Assembly (NCBI GenBank): GCA_026709935.1
Contig: JAPOSC010000004.1
Span: forward strand, 186,789 to 250,788
Direction: 5' to 3'
From: Thiotrichales bacterium
GTDB lineage: Bacteria; Pseudomonadota; Gammaproteobacteria; HK1
Length of the DNA: 64,000 bases
Shown here: piece after piece, positions 19,608 to 28,827 of the stretch
How the letters are laid out: every line of letters begins with the position of its first letter
How positions within the stretch are numbered: the stretch's first letter is position 1
Notes under the pieces: generated by a model
Told to the model about the DNA's origin: nothing
The model's input: only the letters and a program-made list of their open reading frames with translations
The model's database searches: none
Position numbers and translations under genes: made by a program

Positions 19608-19807
19608 ATCGCCCCTTCAACCGCTCCCGGCCACGACCGGGGAACCAGGTAGCGTGTCATTTCGACTCCTGAGCTTTCGGGGAAGCTCGTGCATACAGGC
19701 CGGAGACACCGGGCGGAATGTCAAAGTGATGCGCGGCCGAGAACTGCTCGGGCGCTCGTGACTCCGGGTCAGGGGAGTCGGGGCGACGGGTCGTGCGTCC
19801 CGACCCT

Positions 19808-20176
19808 TCAGGCCGCTTGCGAAGAACCGACGGAGCCGCCGGAGGCTTTCGAGCCGGCTCCGCTCTTCTTATCCGCCGACTTGGAGTCGGAGGATTTCGA
19901 GTCGGTGGACTTCGAGTCGGAGGAATTCGGGCCCGGCTTCGAATCGCCCGAGCTCTCGGTCGAATCCGTTTTTTCCTTGGCCTTGCCCTTTCCCTTGTCG
20001 CGGAAATCGGTGACGTACCACCCGTCGCCCTTGAGGTGGAACGCGGCGGCGCTGATCAGCTTCCTGAGTCTCAACTTGCCGCAGGCCGGACACTTGCGCT
20101 TGGGGCGATCACTGAACTTCTGGATGAATTCGTGACGGGCACCGCAGCCCCTGCACTCGTACTCGTAGATCGGCAT
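19808..20176 (-). CDS. FmdB family zinc ribbon protein
   Basis: MPIYEYECRGCGARHEFIQKFSDRPKRKCPACGKLRLRKLISAAAFHLKGDGWYVTDF, Ser/Lys-rich low-complexity tail. Confidence 0.93.
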   Translation of the reverse strand: MPIYEYECRGCGARHEFIQKFSDRPKRKCPACGKLRLRKLISAAAFHLKGDGWYVTDFRDKGKGKAKEKTDSTESSGDSKPGPNSSDSKSTDSKSSDSKSADKKSGAGSKASGGSVGSSQAA

Positions 20177-20534
20177 GTTCCAAGTCCCTCTCGGCCGCGC
20201 TGCTGATCGGCCGACATAGGGCCACGGGCGGTGAAATTCAAGACGGCGAATCATACAGTGAAGGGAGGAATGTCGGGTCGTACCTCCGGTCGGCTCGATC
20301 TGGGGCACCGTCTCGACTGGATACCGAACCATGCGCGAGATCACCGACGACTTCGGGAGGATGGCCCTTTCCGCCGGGCGAGAGCACGGCTTCGAAGCAT
20401 ACAGGCCGGAGGCCCGGGCCGAGTTTCGAAGTGAGGCACCACCGCGCATGCCGGGTTTCCCATCATGGTGCTAGACTGCATGCACCCAATCGTCGCCTCC
20501 CATCTTGTGCGGGAGACGCACCTTCCAGACTCCG

Positions 20535-20611
20535 GGGCCTGTAGCTCAGTTGGTCAGAGCGGCGGACTCATAATCCGTTGGTCGCAGGTTCGAGTCCTGC
20601 CGGGCCCACCA
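20535..20611 (+). tRNA. tRNA with CAU anticodon (tRNA-Ile2 or elongator tRNA-Met)
   Basis: GGGCCTGTAGCTCAGTTGGTCAGAGCGGCGGACTCATAATCCGTTGGTCGCAGGTTCGAGTCCTGCCGGGCCCACCA; complete cloverleaf with encoded CCA. Confidence 0.95.
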
Positions 20612-20897
20612 ACCAAATCAACGATTTCCTCCCTGTTATCCCCTGAAAAATAAGAAGATTCCTGCTCAACCGCCCGCGGGCGGCGATCGCGCGGAGCTTC
20701 GGGATCACCGAAGCCTGCTGGCGGATGAGCACCAGATTGAAGTGCTCGTCGTTCGTATCGTCGTTCTTGTAGGTCCTGACCTCGACCCGGGCATGCGTCA
20801 CGCCGGCGGGGATTCCTGGTGACTTTTTTTCGTGATAATTGACGCATCCGCCGTTGATTGTCATGATATTCCGCATCAGAACTGCGAATTGTCATCA

Positions 20898-22052
20898 ATG
20901 TCCCCGCCCGAAGTGCCCCGCCACCTCCAGATCGCGCCCGTGCTGGCGAGCAAATCCTGCTTTCTGTTCGGACCCCGTCAAACCGGCAAGTCCACACTGA
21001 TCCGCCAGCAGCTTGCCGGCTGCCCGGTGTACGACTTGCTCGATCAGTCGCTCTTTCTCCGGCTCTCGCGCCACCCGGCGCTGATCCGCGAAGCGCTGAT
21101 GCCCGAAACGTCCCTCGTGGTCATCGACGAGATTCAGAAACTCCCGGTATTGCTGAACGAAGTGCATCTGATGATCGAGCGGCACGGGGTCCGGTTCCTG
21201 CTGACCGGCTCCAGCGCCCGCAGCCTGCGCCGCAAGGGCGTGAACCTGCTCGGCGGCCGGGCCCGAGCCCGCACGCTGCACCCGTTGACCCGGCATGAGT
21301 TGGGTGCGCGCTTCGACCTGCACCGCGCCCTCGAGTACGGCTTGCTGCCGTCGGTCTATTTCTCCGATGCGCCCGATGAGGACCTGGCCGCCTACGCCGG
21401 CGACTACCTCAAGGAAGAGGTGGCGGCGGAAGCGGTGGTGCGCAACGTCGGTGCGTTCAGCCGCTTTCTGAGCGCCGCCGCGTTGAGCCACGGGCGGATG
21501 ATCAACTTCGCAGGATTCGCAAGCGATACGCAGGTGCCCGCGTCCACGGCGAGAGCCTACTACGACATCCTCAAGGACACATTCATCGCCCGCGAGGTGC
21601 CGGCCATGACGCAGACCCGCAAGCGCAAGGCGGTGTCCACCTCGAAGTACTACCTGTTCGACATCGGTCTGGCGCGGCACCTGCAGGGCCGCCGGGGGCT
21701 GGCGCCGGGCACGCCGGAATACGGGGAAGCCTTCGAGAGCTTCATCCACCAGGAGATCGCCGCCTACTGCAGCTACCATCAGCTTGACCCGCCCGGTTAC
21801 TGGCGCTCGAAATCCGGATTCGAGGTGGATTTCGTGTTTCAGGGCCTGGCCGTCGAAGTGAAGGCGAAGGCCCATGTCGGCGCCCGCGACTGGCGGGGTC
21901 TTGCCGCGTTTGACGAGGAAGGCATCGCCGAACGCCGCCTGCTGGTGTGCCTGGAGCCCGTGCGCCGCCTCGTGGGCAGTATCGAGATCATGCCCTGGGA
22001 CGCATTTCTGGATGCGCTGTGGCAAGGGCGGCTCGTGAACGGCCACCACTGA
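20898..22052 (+). CDS. AAA ATPase with DUF4143 domain
   Basis: FLFGPRQTGKSTLIRQ, LVVIDEIQKLP, FLLTGSSARSLRRKGVNLLGGRA, C-terminal nuclease-like VDFVF..AVEVKAK. Confidence 0.9.
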   Translation: MSPPEVPRHLQIAPVLASKSCFLFGPRQTGKSTLIRQQLAGCPVYDLLDQSLFLRLSRHPALIREALMPETSLVVIDEIQKLPVLLNEVHLMIERHGVRFLLTGSSARSLRRKGVNLLGGRARARTLHPLTRHELGARFDLHRALEYGLLPSVYFSDAPDEDLAAYAGDYLKEEVAAEAVVRNVGAFSRFLSAAALSHGRMINFAGFASDTQVPASTARAYYDILKDTFIAREVPAMTQTRKRKAVSTSKYYLFDIGLARHLQGRRGLAPGTPEYGEAFESFIHQEIAAYCSYHQLDPPGYWRSKSGFEVDFVFQGLAVEVKAKAHVGARDWRGLAAFDEEGIAERRLLVCLEPVRRLVGSIEIMPWDAFLDALWQGRLVNGHH

Positions 22053-22302
22053 ATGTTCGATTCACCGCTGCCTCGCATGTCCTGCTCGGCATCTGTCCAG
22101 CGCTCCGGCCGCAAGCGCGACTCTGCCCCACCCGCCCCGGCAACCCGCGCCGATGGGGCACCTGTCCACCGAGCCACGCTCAGTGTCGGCTCGGCGCACT
22201 TGCGCCCCGCGATGCCGAGGGCCTGTGCTCCGTCGGTGGCCACGTAGGTCCAGAAGGTCGCGGGGCGGGGAATGTTTGACACGGTGATGGTCAACCCATA
22301 CA

Positions 22303-23154
22303 TTGCCCGCCGAGACGCAAGGACCTTTGGCCTTGCCCTCCTTCCGAGGCCCGCGCTCCGGCGCGGGCTTTCGTGTGTCTGGAACCTCGAATGACGTATT
22401 CGGACACATTGGCCCGTACGTCGGTCGACAGCACCCGAGGTACAACGACAGTCCCGTGTTCGGCTTTGCCGGATTAGTCCTTCCGGTGAATGAGGTGCGT
22501 AGCTTCGGGACGTGGTTCTTCCAGCACAAGTGCCAACTCCTCGACTTCGAGCTCGAACGTTCGGGCGAGCATCCCGCTCAATGGGAGAAGAAGGGCTCGA
22601 GCCTCTACACGGTGACCAACGTCGAACGGTATCGCGAGCTGAGAACGTTCACGAACCGCATGTTCAACAAGATCGAGGCGATCGGAGGTTTCGTGATCTA
22701 CGTTGGGATCAGGAAGACTGCTCCACCGCAGTCCCACTCCCCGAATCGCCTCTACCGCAACGTCCTTCTCGAAGCGGTCAAGCGGATCGATCAGTTCTGC
22801 GAGGTGGACTGCCGTCCGTCGGACAACTTCCTCCTCGCTCTTGACGAGCATGATCAGCGGGCCGCATTGATCACCGAAGTGTCGAGAGCCATGTACGCGG
22901 GCCCCGAGCGGCGACGATACCTCATCGAGCCCCTGTTCAACCTCGAAAGTCACCGTTACCAGACCATACAGGCCGCCGATTGGATTGCTGCGCTGGTGGG
23001 GCGCCTGGGTGCTGTCTGGTCAGATCCGGAGTCCTACTCAGAGAATGGAGTATTCCGTCGTTATTTCGAGCATCGGCTCAATCGCATCAGTCGACGGAGC
23101 GGAATTCGGCAGAGGTCAGCAGAGAACGCCTCCCTCCGCGTCGGGTCGGTGTAG
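22303..23154 (+). CDS. DUF3800-like protein (N-terminus uncertain)
   Basis: PVFGFAGLVLPVNEVRSFGTWFFQHKCQLLDFELERS...LYRNVLLEAVKRIDQFC...LIEPLFNLESHRYQTIQAADWIAALVGR; usual N-terminal Y-x-D-E-S/A-G not seen. Confidence 0.65.
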   Translation: MPAETQGPLALPSFRGPRSGAGFRVSGTSNDVFGHIGPYVGRQHPRYNDSPVFGFAGLVLPVNEVRSFGTWFFQHKCQLLDFELERSGEHPAQWEKKGSSLYTVTNVERYRELRTFTNRMFNKIEAIGGFVIYVGIRKTAPPQSHSPNRLYRNVLLEAVKRIDQFCEVDCRPSDNFLLALDEHDQRAALITEVSRAMYAGPERRRYLIEPLFNLESHRYQTIQAADWIAALVGRLGAVWSDPESYSENGVFRRYFEHRLNRISRRSGIRQRSAENASLRVGSV

Positions 23155-23696
23155 CGAGGGCCTCCGGTTCATCTTGACCCCCTTCATCGTCACCGACGCG
23201 GCGACCCGCGCCGAACTCGAACGCGGGGTGCTGCCCGATCAGGGGCGGTCGCGTCATTCCGGGCCACGCCTCCGAACGCGCGGGCGTTGAGGGCGGCCGA
23301 ACTCTTCCGGGAGCTGCCGGCAGAACACCCGGACAATCCCTACGCGGGTCAGATCCGGGCCATGCAGCGGGACAACCCCGAATGAGCAAGGATCGCCGGC
23401 GAGATCAGGGCGATGCGGCGGGCCGGAATCATCGACTGAACGACCTCGGCGGGGCGGTCAGACCCCGCCGGGTTCGTCATCCACGATTCGGCCCAACGTG
23501 ACGGGTGCCTTCGGGGCAGCCCTCGACTCAGGCGTGCCCTGGGTGCACCGGGTGACCCTGGGGCTCGCATCATCTTTTCCTATCGCCCGGATAGGAAAAT
23601 CGTTCTGGACGGTGCGGGAAGTCTCTGCAAGCATTCCTTCCCATCAGCCCCCCCCGGGCTGCCAGGTAGACCACCAGACCGCAAGGAGAACAATCC

Positions 23697-24170
23697 ATGA
23701 AGATGCTCAAGATCGCAGCGTTGACCCTGGCCGGTGCCCTCCCTCTCCTCCCCGCCATTGCGACGGCGCAGGACGACGGCGTGACTACTATCAAGTTCAG
23801 CCGGTCAGCGTATACCGTATTCGGAGAAGGCAATGCTCTGGAGTTCACGGTCGTCAAGGACGGCCCCGCCGAAGTCCAGATCCTTTGGGCGGCCGGCGCC
23901 ACTGCCCCCAATATAGCCGGAAATGGCGACGGCAGGGCGGCGACGGTGGGCAAGGACTTCGTGAAAGCCAGCGGGTCGCTGTTCTTCTTTGCGGACGACA
24001 CCGAGAAGACCTTCACCGTGGAGACGATTGCTGACGAGGAGGTGGGGGAACCGCCTGAAATGTTCATGGTCGGTTTGGCCTTTTCTCCGTTCGATACCCA
24101 CGGGAATAAGAGGGTGGAGTTCGCCTCGTACTATGCTAACCAAGCCGTTGGCGTCATCCTCGATTATTGA
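23697..24170 (+). CDS. Secreted protein with Calx-beta-like domain
   Basis: Signal peptide MKMLKIAALTLAGALPLLPAIATAQ; ALEFTVVKDG...ATVGKDFVKASGSLFFFADDTEKTFTVETIADEEVGEPPEMFMVGL. Confidence 0.6.
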   Translation: MKMLKIAALTLAGALPLLPAIATAQDDGVTTIKFSRSAYTVFGEGNALEFTVVKDGPAEVQILWAAGATAPNIAGNGDGRAATVGKDFVKASGSLFFFADDTEKTFTVETIADEEVGEPPEMFMVGLAFSPFDTHGNKRVEFASYYANQAVGVILDY

Positions 24171-24190
24171 ATTGTCGATCAGGCCTGGAC

Positions 24191-24251
24191 AGGCGACAGG
24201 GCGGCGGTAGTCGCCCTGTCGCCTTGTGGCACTGCCCTCGGCGAGGGCAGT
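24191..24251 (+). terminator. Two back-to-back stem-loops downstream of the Calx-beta-like gene
   Basis: AGGCGACAGGGCG..CGCCCTGTCGCCT followed by ACTGCCCTCGGCGAGGGCAGT. Confidence 0.65.
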
Positions 24252-24328
24252 GACTCCTTTGCGACCAAAATCGAGCAGATCGTAAAATGGTGTTGACCAT
24301 TCGACGATAGAAACGATAATTGTCGGAT

Positions 24329-25534
24329 ATGGTATCGCCCAGAATCTACGATTCCCTGTTCGCCGAACATCTGGCGAGTCACCGTCAGATGGCGTTTGTC
24401 AGCGGGCCGCGTCAGGTCGGCAAGACCACCGCCTGCCGGTTTCATGCTGATGCCTATGTCAACTGGGACAACATCGACGACCGAGAGCTGATCCTCGCCG
24501 GGCCCGGCACTCTGAGCAATGTATTCGGGCTGGAGCGTCTGTCCGAAACCACCCCTGTGATCCTGTTCGACGAACTCCACAAGTTCCGGCGTTGGAAGCA
24601 GTTCCTGAAGGGATTTTTCGATACCCATGCCGAGCGCGTCCGAGTCATGGTCACGGGAAGCAGCCGCATGGACATCTATCGTCGCGGCGGGGACAGTCTG
24701 ATGGGAAGATACTTCCCCTATCGGATGCACCCGTTTTCCGTGGCCGAGACCATCACGCAGGAACTCCCCGACGCGAAATGCATCTTGCGTCCACCACGTC
24801 CGGTGGACGAAGCGGAATTCCGGGCCCTCTGGCATCACGGTGGTTATCCGGAACCGTTCCTCAAGCGCAATACGCGTTTCAGCCGCCGCTGGCAGTCCCT
24901 GCGCCTGGAGCAACTGGTCAGGGAGGATGTCCGCGACCTCACTCAGGTCCAACAGCTCGACCAACTCGAGATCATGGTGCGGTTGCTGGTCGCCCGGTCG
25001 GCACAACAGTTGATCTATGGCAACCTCGCCCGACAGGTGCGTGTGTCCGTCGACACCATCCGTCGGTGGGTCGCCGCGCTGTGCGACTTGCATCTCGGAT
25101 TCGTCGTCAGACCGTGGTTCAACAATGTCTCCCGATCGCTGCGCAAGGAACCAAAATGGTACCTGCGCGACTGGGCGTCCATCGACGATGTGGGCCAACG
25201 GGCGGAGACGTTCGTCGCGTGCCATCTCCTGAAGGCGGTGGACGGTTGGAACGACATGGGTCTGGGCGATTTCGATCTCGGTTACCTGCGCGACAAGGAG
25301 AAACGGGAGGTCGACTTTCTGGTGGTGCGCGATGGCCGGCCCTGGTTTCTTATCGAGGTGAAGTACGCCGACGAATCCCTCGGTCCGTCTCTGAAACGCT
25401 ACCAGCACCAGATCGGTGCGCCATTCGCGTTTCAGGTCAGCATCGATGCCGACTACATCGACAAGGACTGCTTCGCCGCACCGGGGCCACCGCTGATCGT
25501 GCCGGCGCGGACGCTTCTTTCCCAGTTGTTGTGA
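24329..25534 (+). CDS. AAA ATPase with DUF4143 domain (second, divergent copy)
   Basis: FVSGPRQVGKTTACRF, VILFDELHKFRRWKQFLKGFFD, VMVTGSSRMDIYRRGGDSLMGRYFPYRMHPFS, KREVDFLVVRDGRPWFLIEVKY. Confidence 0.9.
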   Translation: MVSPRIYDSLFAEHLASHRQMAFVSGPRQVGKTTACRFHADAYVNWDNIDDRELILAGPGTLSNVFGLERLSETTPVILFDELHKFRRWKQFLKGFFDTHAERVRVMVTGSSRMDIYRRGGDSLMGRYFPYRMHPFSVAETITQELPDAKCILRPPRPVDEAEFRALWHHGGYPEPFLKRNTRFSRRWQSLRLEQLVREDVRDLTQVQQLDQLEIMVRLLVARSAQQLIYGNLARQVRVSVDTIRRWVAALCDLHLGFVVRPWFNNVSRSLRKEPKWYLRDWASIDDVGQRAETFVACHLLKAVDGWNDMGLGDFDLGYLRDKEKREVDFLVVRDGRPWFLIEVKYADESLGPSLKRYQHQIGAPFAFQVSIDADYIDKDCFAAPGPPLIVPARTLLSQLL

Positions 25535-25574
25535 AACACTGTGCCCCGCTCTCCCGAACCATGGGCAATACGCA

Positions 25575-25766
25575 ATGCTCCACGTCAGCGACATCCTGAT
25601 CGAGCGCCACGACCTGGGCTCGTTCGCGGAGCTCGTCGAGGCGGTTCGGACCCATGCCCGGAAGGAGCGATTCCTGCGCATCGACGTGAAGCCACCGTTC
25701 GCGGATACCCCGGAGAACTGGGAGGATGTGCTCGAAAGTGCGTTCACGTCGGCCGCAGGCCGGTAG
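25575..25766 (+). CDS. Small protein of unknown function, first gene of Cas6-like operon
   Basis: 63 aa; stop codon 6 nt before the Cas6-like start; MLHVSDILIERHDLGSFAELVEAVRTHARKERFLRIDVKPPFADTPENWEDVLESAF. Confidence 0.5.
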   Translation: MLHVSDILIERHDLGSFAELVEAVRTHARKERFLRIDVKPPFADTPENWEDVLESAFTSAAGR

Positions 25767-25772
25767 CCGACG

Positions 25773-26465
25773 ATGCGCTGGGAGGAGGCATCGGACCCTG
25801 AGGCGTCGGCCGGCACCGGGGATGCCGTCGATGTCGCGTTCCGGCTCTCCGGCCGGTGGCTGCCCGTGGACCACGCTTTCGCGCTGCGGGACGCGGTGAT
25901 GCAGGTCCTGCCGTGGCTCGCGGACGCGCCGGAGGCGGGCATCCACTCGATTCACGGCGCCGCATCGGGCAACGGCTGGGAACGACCCGGCCGCGGCACC
26001 GGAGAGATGTTGTCGCTCTCGCGCCGCACCCGGCTCCGGCTCCGCGTGCCGGGCGAGTGCGCAGAGGAAGCCGGCGCACTGTGCGGACAGCGTCTCGACA
26101 TCAACGGGTGCGAGATCGTCATCGGGGCGCATCGACCGCAGCCGTTGACGCCCGCCGCCACCGTGTTCGCCCGCTACGTGGTGGACGAGGAAGGCGGGGA
26201 CGAGGAGCGCTTTGTGGAACGCGTCGCATTGGCGCTGGAAGCGCTCTCGGTGCCGGCGCGCAAGCTCCTCTGCGGGCGTTCGTATCGCATCGAATCCGCG
26301 CCCGCCGCGCTTTGCGTCCGCAGCCTGCTGATCGCCGATCTCGGTCCCGGAGAATCGCTCGTCGTCCAGAGCCGCGGCATCGGACCGGGCCGGCTCCTCG
26401 GGTGCGGACTGTTCGTACCGCACAAGGACCTCGGACCGGTGCGCGGCGCGACCGGGGATGACTGA
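25773..26465 (+). CDS. Cas6/Cmx6-like (type I-MYXAN Cas6 family) protein
   Basis: VDVAFRLSGRWLPVDHAFALRDAVMQVLPWLADAPEAGIHSIHGAASGNGWERP...LSRRTRLRLRVPGE...LDINGCEIVIG...TVFARYV...GLGP-like IGPGRLLGCGLFVPHKDL. Confidence 0.8.
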   Translation: MRWEEASDPEASAGTGDAVDVAFRLSGRWLPVDHAFALRDAVMQVLPWLADAPEAGIHSIHGAASGNGWERPGRGTGEMLSLSRRTRLRLRVPGECAEEAGALCGQRLDINGCEIVIGAHRPQPLTPAATVFARYVVDEEGGDEERFVERVALALEALSVPARKLLCGRSYRIESAPAALCVRSLLIADLGPGESLVVQSRGIGPGRLLGCGLFVPHKDLGPVRGATGDD

Positions 26466-26521
26466 GCCGGCGTCGCACGCCGCCCTTCGCGAACTCGGCT
26501 GGATTGTGGAGAGACGCTGAG

Positions 26522-26869
26522 ATGTCCGATTCCCGCCCGGTGGCGGGCGCCGCCCCGCCCACGACCTGCATCGAGGCGGAGCCGTTCGCGCTCCGGGTCA
26601 CCGACGACAGCATGGAGCCCGAATTCGCGCCGGGGTGCATCATCATCGTCGACCCCACCGGGGTGGCGAAGGACGGAGCGTTCGTGCTCGCCGAAATCGA
26701 CGGCGCGTACCTCTTCCGCCGGCTGGAGCGAACCACCGAAGGCGACCGGCTCGTCGCCCTCAAGGACGGCTACGCGCCGGTCGCACTCGCCACCGGGCTC
26801 GAGCCCGTGCGCGGCGTGGTGGTCCAGCGCGCGGGGGCGCGCCGCCGGGATCACAAGCGGTACGACTGA
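26522..26869 (+). CDS. S24/LexA-like peptidase-fold protein
   Basis: FALRVTDDSMEPEFAPGCIIIVDPTGVAKDGAFVLAEIDGAYLFRRLERT; catalytic-Ser region present, canonical Lys position appears to be Arg. Confidence 0.75.
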   Translation: MSDSRPVAGAAPPTTCIEAEPFALRVTDDSMEPEFAPGCIIIVDPTGVAKDGAFVLAEIDGAYLFRRLERTTEGDRLVALKDGYAPVALATGLEPVRGVVVQRAGARRRDHKRYD

Positions 26870-26918
26870 GCGACGGGCCAGCGAGACCCCCTCGATCGCA
26901 CGAGATCGATACGACACG

Positions 26919-27494
26919 ATGGCGATACGCATCAAGAGCAGGTGGCATCACTCCGACCGCAACGAATCGCGGTACCGGACGTTCGCGGACAGCGCGGGAG
27001 CGCTCGCGTTCATCATCTGGCGGCTGTCCGTCGAGCACGCTCGGGAGATCCATCGCGAGGGCTTCGACTACGCCTCCGACCACGAGCGCATCCGCGTGAT
27101 CTCGGAGTACTGCGCCTTCGCGGTCCAGCTCGTGGACCGGCTCGCGCACCGGCGCGTCGACGACGAGGGGCGCGCCGCGCTCATCGTCGCGCTCGGGCGG
27201 CGCCTCGCCGACCAGATGCAGGACAACCTGCTCGACATCGCCGGCCCGGGCGAGTACCGGGCGCCGTTCGTGGAGATGCTCAACGAGCGCCTCGACGACT
27301 ACGCGCGGTTCGACTTCGACGACAACGCGCCGGGGTTCGAAGCACTGCGCTACCTCGGCGACCGCATCATGCGCTCCATGGGCGTCAGCCAGACCAACCG
27401 CTGGGTCATGGACCACGTGATGGAGATCTCGGCCCCGGAACTGTTCGAGAAGATCGCGAAGAGCGTGGACGGCCTTCTCGCAACCGCCGCGTGA
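26919..27494 (+). CDS. Conserved-looking helical protein of unknown function, last gene of Cas6-like operon
   Basis: 191 aa, co-directional, 49 nt after the S24-like gene; codon usage consistent with coding. Confidence 0.6.
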   Translation: MAIRIKSRWHHSDRNESRYRTFADSAGALAFIIWRLSVEHAREIHREGFDYASDHERIRVISEYCAFAVQLVDRLAHRRVDDEGRAALIVALGRRLADQMQDNLLDIAGPGEYRAPFVEMLNERLDDYARFDFDDNAPGFEALRYLGDRIMRSMGVSQTNRWVMDHVMEISAPELFEKIAKSVDGLLATAA

Positions 27495-27759
27495 ACGGGC
27501 CGGAGCGATCATCGTTTCGTTGCCGGGGGGACGAACGTGTCGGAGCCGACAGCGATTCGACCCTCGCTCGGGACCATCCACACCGGGACTGGTCATCCCT
27601 GACGCATTGGAAAGCCGATCAGAGCTGATCCGACCTGCTGTCAAGAGGGCTGAATCGCGGGATTCCGGTCTGTCCCTCCTCACCTTCTCTACGCGCCCTC
27701 GCCCACCCCATCGCCCAAGAACGGGGGATGACACAGCGGATGATCCCGCCGCGAGCGGC

Positions 27760-28827
27760 TCAGGCGGCGCCGTCGCCTCGGGAACGGAAGCGGGCGAACA
27801 CCAGCGGCGCCCCCACCACGATAAGTGCGATGCGGATGACGTGATGGGTGGCGACGAATGCGGTCTCGATGCCGAGCGAAAGGGCGATCAGGCTCATCTC
27901 GGCCAGGCCGCCTGGCGCGTAGGCAAGCACGATGGAGCGCCAGTCGATCCCGGTGGCGGGGGCGAGCACGAGCGCGAACGCCACGGTGGCGGCGAGCATC
28001 ACGACCGTGGACACCAGCGCAATGACCATGAGACCGAGCACCCGGCGCACCGACACGCCGGTGAAGCGGGCGCCGATGGCCGAGCCCACCACCACCTGCG
28101 CCACCGCGACTACCTCCCAGGGCGGGGCCGAAGCGCTCAGCCCGGTGGCGTGCACGACGGCGCTGGCCAGCAGAGGCCCCGAAAGGCGGTACGCGGGAAG
28201 CCGGAGGAGACGACCGACCGCCACCCCCACCACTGCGCACGCGCTGAGCACCACGAGGTCGACGAGCCCGATCGCCACGATCGACGGCCCGATCGCGGAC
28301 GGTGTCGCGGTCACCCCGGTCATGAGCTGGTACCAGAGCGGAATGGTCAGGACCACCAACAGGATCCGCGAGGAGTGAATGAGCGCGATGGTGCGATCGT
28401 CGGCCCCCATCGCGGCGCCGGTGATCACCATTTCGCTCAGTCCGCCCGGAGTGGCCGAGAAATACGCAGTCGGGGCATCGAGACCCACGATTCGGTGGAA
28501 GTAGAAGAAGAGGACGGCGACGATGAGGCCGAGATACAGCACCAGGCACGCGATAGTAAGCGGCCACTCACCCGCCTTGTCGAGGACCTCGGGGGTGAAG
28601 CTCGCACCCAGCAGCACGCCGATGATCGCGATCATCACCGAGCGCATCGACGCGGGCACGTGCAGATTCGCCCCGCCCAGCGACGCGACGGTCGTCGCAA
28701 CCATCGCCCCGATCATCCACGCCAGCGGCAGGTTCATCCACGTGAAAAGCGCCCCGCCGACGGCGCCGATGGCGAGAGTGCGGCCGAGCCGTGGCACAAG
28801 CCGCACTGGTCCCGAAGCATCAGACAT
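27760..28827 (-). CDS. AbrB family membrane transporter (duplicated AbrB domain)
   Basis: AVGGALFTWMNLPLAWMIGAMVATTVASLGG...YFSATPGGLSEMVITGAAMGAD...YAPGGLAEMSLIALSLGIETAFVATHHVIRI. Confidence 0.88.
   Translation of the reverse strand: MSDASGPVRLVPRLGRTLAIGAVGGALFTWMNLPLAWMIGAMVATTVASLGGANLHVPASMRSVMIAIIGVLLGASFTPEVLDKAGEWPLTIACLVLYLGLIVAVLFFYFHRIVGLDAPTAYFSATPGGLSEMVITGAAMGADDRTIALIHSSRILLVVLTIPLWYQLMTGVTATPSAIGPSIVAIGLVDLVVLSACAVVGVAVGRLLRLPAYRLSGPLLASAVVHATGLSASAPPWEVVAVAQVVVGSAIGARFTGVSVRRVLGLMVIALVSTVVMLAATVAFALVLAPATGIDWRSIVLAYAPGGLAEMSLIALSLGIETAFVATHHVIRIALIVVGAPLVFARFRSRGDGAA

Noticed and set aside
20568-20876. 102-aa minus-strand ORF ending LVGPAGLEPATNGL
   Set aside because: C-terminus is the familiar spurious translation of a tRNA gene; no reliable domain upstream.
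23289-23385. Possible small gene (ALRAAELFRELPAEHPDNPYAGQIRAMQRDNPE)
   Set aside because: Short open segment without credible start or family; at most a gene remnant.
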